Of a stretch of 64,000 nt of DNA, positions 62,354 to 64,000 are shown piece after piece (the stretch's first letter is position 1; every line of letters starts with the position of its first letter). Under the pieces are notes generated by a model, which was not told the origin of the DNA, did not search any database, and was given only the letters and a program-made list of their open reading frames with translations. Origin of the DNA: DASYPP01 sp036006525 (GTDB lineage: Bacteria > Gemmatimonadota > Gemmatimonadetes > Gemmatimonadales > GWC2-71-9); assembly GCA_036006525.1 (NCBI GenBank), contig DASYPP010000004.1:1-64000 (forward strand), in the 5' to 3' direction. Made by a program: the position numbers and the translations under genes.

Positions 62354-63412
62354 TTATCTGCCGTTCAGCGTCACGTTGCCCGACCCGGTCTCGACGTGCA
62401 GCCTGCCCTGGCCGTCCCCAATCCGTCCCAACAGCCGGTCCTCGCTCCTGCGGGTGACCTGGATCGGCAGGTCGCTATCGACATCCCCGCTCGAGGTCTC
62501 GATATCGATGGCGCTGCCGAAATTGGCCGGCACGCCGATGGTGACATTGCCTGACCCGGTATCCACGTTGATGTCGTCGGTATCGGTGAGCAGGTCTACA
62601 TCGACGTCTCCACTGCCGGTGTCGAGTGAAAGCGTCGTCGCCGAGACGCCGTGGAGTTCGATGTTGCCGGACCCGGTGTCGACCGAGAGGTCGGTCGATT
62701 TCATGGTGCTGCCGGTCACGTCTCCGGAGCCGGTGTCGATGGTGATGTTAGAGCCCGTGGCGTTCGAGTAGACCACGTTGCCGGAACCGGTATCCACCGA
62801 GAGGTCGCCGGAAACCGTGCTGACCTTGACGTCACCGGAGCCGGTGTCGATGCTCAGGTTCCCGGTGATTCCCTCGGCCGAAACGTTCCCCGACGAAGTA
62901 TCCAGGTCCAGGTTTCCGTTCACGTTGCTCGCGTCGATCCGCCCGACCCCGATATTCACCGAGACCCGCTTGCCTTCAGGCACCATGATCCTGAGGTCGG
63001 CCCAGGCCTCGAGCCCGTCACCATTGCTCCGGATGGTGACCCGACGGCCCCCGTCACGATCGTGGTCACCGCCCCCGAAGCTGCCGTCGTCCCGGACCCA
63101 CATTTCCGAGCGGTAGTTGCCCTGGTTGCGGTCCCGGGAATAGACGATTCGATCGCTGGGGAAGATCACCCGCAGGCCCTGCGCGCTGTGAAAGGCGCCG
63201 GTCTCGACCTTGAGCTGTCCGGCATCCCCGCCGCCCCGGGTCACTTCCACCACGACGCTGCTGCCGGTCCCGGCGACAATGGATACGTTCCCGGCCAGGT
63301 CGAACACGATGACGCGTTCGCCGGCCAGGGTGAAGCGCTCCTGGCTCGCGGCAATGAGCGGGGTCGCTGCCAGCGCGAGAATGATCCCGGCTGCGGTTCG
63401 GGCGGCTGACAT
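62354..63412 (-). CDS. DUF4097-type secreted beta-helix repeat protein
   Basis: 352 residues from ATG 63412 (GGAG 5 bases before; 67 upstream codons rejected). Signal peptide AAGIILALAATPLIAASQ. The C-terminal 200 residues are about ten copies of a 20-residue turn ending DTGSGDV or DTGSGNV, the DUF4097/DUF2807 parallel beta-helix. An Asp/Gly/His segment (GGGDHDRDGGRR) near residue 110. Members sit on the cell surface or in the periplasm; function unknown. It converges with the aminopeptidase gene across element G'. Confidence 0.88.
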   Translation of the reverse strand: MSAARTAAGIILALAATPLIAASQERFTLAGERVIVFDLAGNVSIVAGTGSSVVVEVTRGGGDAGQLKVETGAFHSAQGLRVIFPSDRIVYSRDRNQGNYRSEMWVRDDGSFGGGDHDRDGGRRVTIRSNGDGLEAWADLRIMVPEGKRVSVNIGVGRIDASNVNGNLDLDTSSGNVSAEGITGNLSIDTGSGDVKVSTVSGDLSVDTGSGNVVYSNATGSNITIDTGSGDVTGSTMKSTDLSVDTGSGNIELHGVSATTLSLDTGSGDVDVDLLTDTDDINVDTGSGNVTIGVPANFGSAIDIETSSGDVDSDLPIQVTRRSEDRLLGRIGDGQGRLHVETGSGNVTLNGR

Positions 63413-63494
63413 GGCATCTCCATTGGGTTTGGCGGTTGCTGCGTGTCTTGCGGTCGGGTCTTGGATAGGGCGGGCGGAGGGAAGGTTGCGGGCG

Positions 63495-64000
63495 CTATTT
63501 AGGGCCTCCCAGTTTCCGGCGGGAAAGGCGCCCCTCCGGGTGCCGAGCCATCTCCAGCGCGGCCTCCAGGTCGATCGCGGTGCCCAGGGCACCGGTAAGG
63601 CGGCCGACGACATCGGCGCCCGGCTGATCTTCCGGCTGCTCGATCACGAAGACCAGGCCGGCGCCTGAGGCCTCGATGGCGCGGATGGCGTGCCGCCAAT
63701 GCGCCTCGGCCCCCCGGGGCCGCCGCGCGACGACCAGTGGAATCATCCCGAACGCGGGGTGCAGGGTCGCGACCCGGGGTATGCCGAGCCGGGCAGCGAG
63801 GGAGTCCCAGCCGGCCCAGTCCTCGCCCGCCGTCATCACGGTGAAGGTCCAGCCAGCATCTTCTACCACCTGGGCGAAGGCCATGATGAGGGCCTCGTCC
63901 TCGGCCTGCTCGCCCCGTCCGCTGGAAAGCACCGCGCTGCCGTGCTCGCCGAACCAGCGCTGTTCCGGGGTCAACTCGGCGGGCTTCCCACGAAAGGTCG
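63495..64000 (-). CDS. Protein of unknown function (5' end off window)
   Basis: The frame is open to the right edge, so the start lies outside; 168 codons are visible. Segments such as EDEALIMAFAQVVEDAGWTF, TVMTAGEDWAGWDSLAARLG and EASGAGLVFVIEQPEDQPGA suggest an alpha/beta fold, but I do not recognise the family. Ends ERGRLSRRKLGG-like (PEGRLSRRKLGGPK). It lies 82 bases upstream of the DUF4097 gene on the same strand and may be cotranscribed with it. Confidence 0.55.
   Translation of the reverse strand, partial: TFRGKPAELTPEQRWFGEHGSAVLSSGRGEQAEDEALIMAFAQVVEDAGWTFTVMTAGEDWAGWDSLAARLGIPRVATLHPAFGMIPLVVARRPRGAEAHWRHAIRAIEASGAGLVFVIEQPEDQPGADVVGRLTGALGTAIDLEAALEMARHPEGRLSRRKLGGPK

Noticed and set aside
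62354..62900. DNA-level tandem repeat in the DUF4097 gene
   Set aside because: Periodicity is at the protein level (DTGSGDV turns) with diverged codons, as expected of the beta-helix family.

Overview
High-GC, Gram-negative chromosome segment. Outer-membrane barrels, lipoproteins, TonB-dependent receptors, an Mla system and a Kdo transferase all imply an LPS outer membrane. Signal peptides ending in LAAQ or LSAQ, M1/HEXXH secreted peptidases and gene content are most consistent with Gemmatimonadota; this is inference from style and content, since no rRNA is present. The window is a mosaic of core genes (rpoD, F1 ATP synthase, metG, accA, dnaE, glgB, waaA, seven tRNAs) and accessory operons.

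Layout. 1-2.4 kb: end of a TolC-type efflux operon with a His-rich small protein, and a divergent secreted protein. 2.5-14.6 kb: DinB-like protein, barrel protein, succinate-semialdehyde-type dehydrogenase, glgB, M1 peptidase, a coupled HEAT/HD-GYP pair, a TauE/SafE transporter. 15.2-26.3 kb: sensory/uptake island with three paralogous TonB-dependent receptors, two YfiR-like periplasmic proteins and a hybrid histidine kinase; most junctions are overlapping stop/start codons. 26.3-29.9 kb: arsenic operon arsR-arsM-arsN2-like-metallophosphoesterase-acr3 with two ATCAA-N6-TTGAT operators. 30.0-30.9 kb: six-tRNA operon with its own promoter and intrinsic terminator. 31-36.7 kb: rpoD, mlaE-mlaF-mlaD, Nudix, AraC-like. 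37-41.9 kb: atpA-atpG-atpD-atpC without the Fo/delta genes and with a very short epsilon. 42-49.4 kb: envelope proteins, waaA, CPBP protease, DsbA-like protein, TPM-nucleotidyltransferase-LemA operon. 49.4-58.2 kb: degenerate four-helix-bundle gene, M23 peptidase, metG, PSP1 protein, accA, dnaE. 58.3-64 kb: secreted HEXXH protein, barrel protein, PF10023-type aminopeptidase, DUF4097 protein, a partial ORF.

The outstanding feature is not a gene. About twenty intergenic spaces hold long imperfect hairpins of roughly 75-250 bp. Their arms are degenerate tandem arrays of a 7-10 base unit, and at least a dozen unrelated unit families occur (ggcggta, gtatggc, gtgggaata, gtgagaagtaag, cacgaag, cacggataac, gactaag and others). 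They usually begin or end within a few bases of a stop codon or a tRNA 3' end, they sometimes supply the last codons of a protein, and in nearly all the 5' arm is purine-rich and the 3' arm pyrimidine-rich on whichever strand is read. One family flanks a frameshifted S23/Avd-like four-helix-bundle gene, while another locus carries the same arms without the gene. One composite element occurs twice, 30 kb apart in opposite orientation. These elements are the best candidate here for an undescribed system: mobile or copy-propagated 3'-end hairpins that may act as bidirectional terminators or processing sites.
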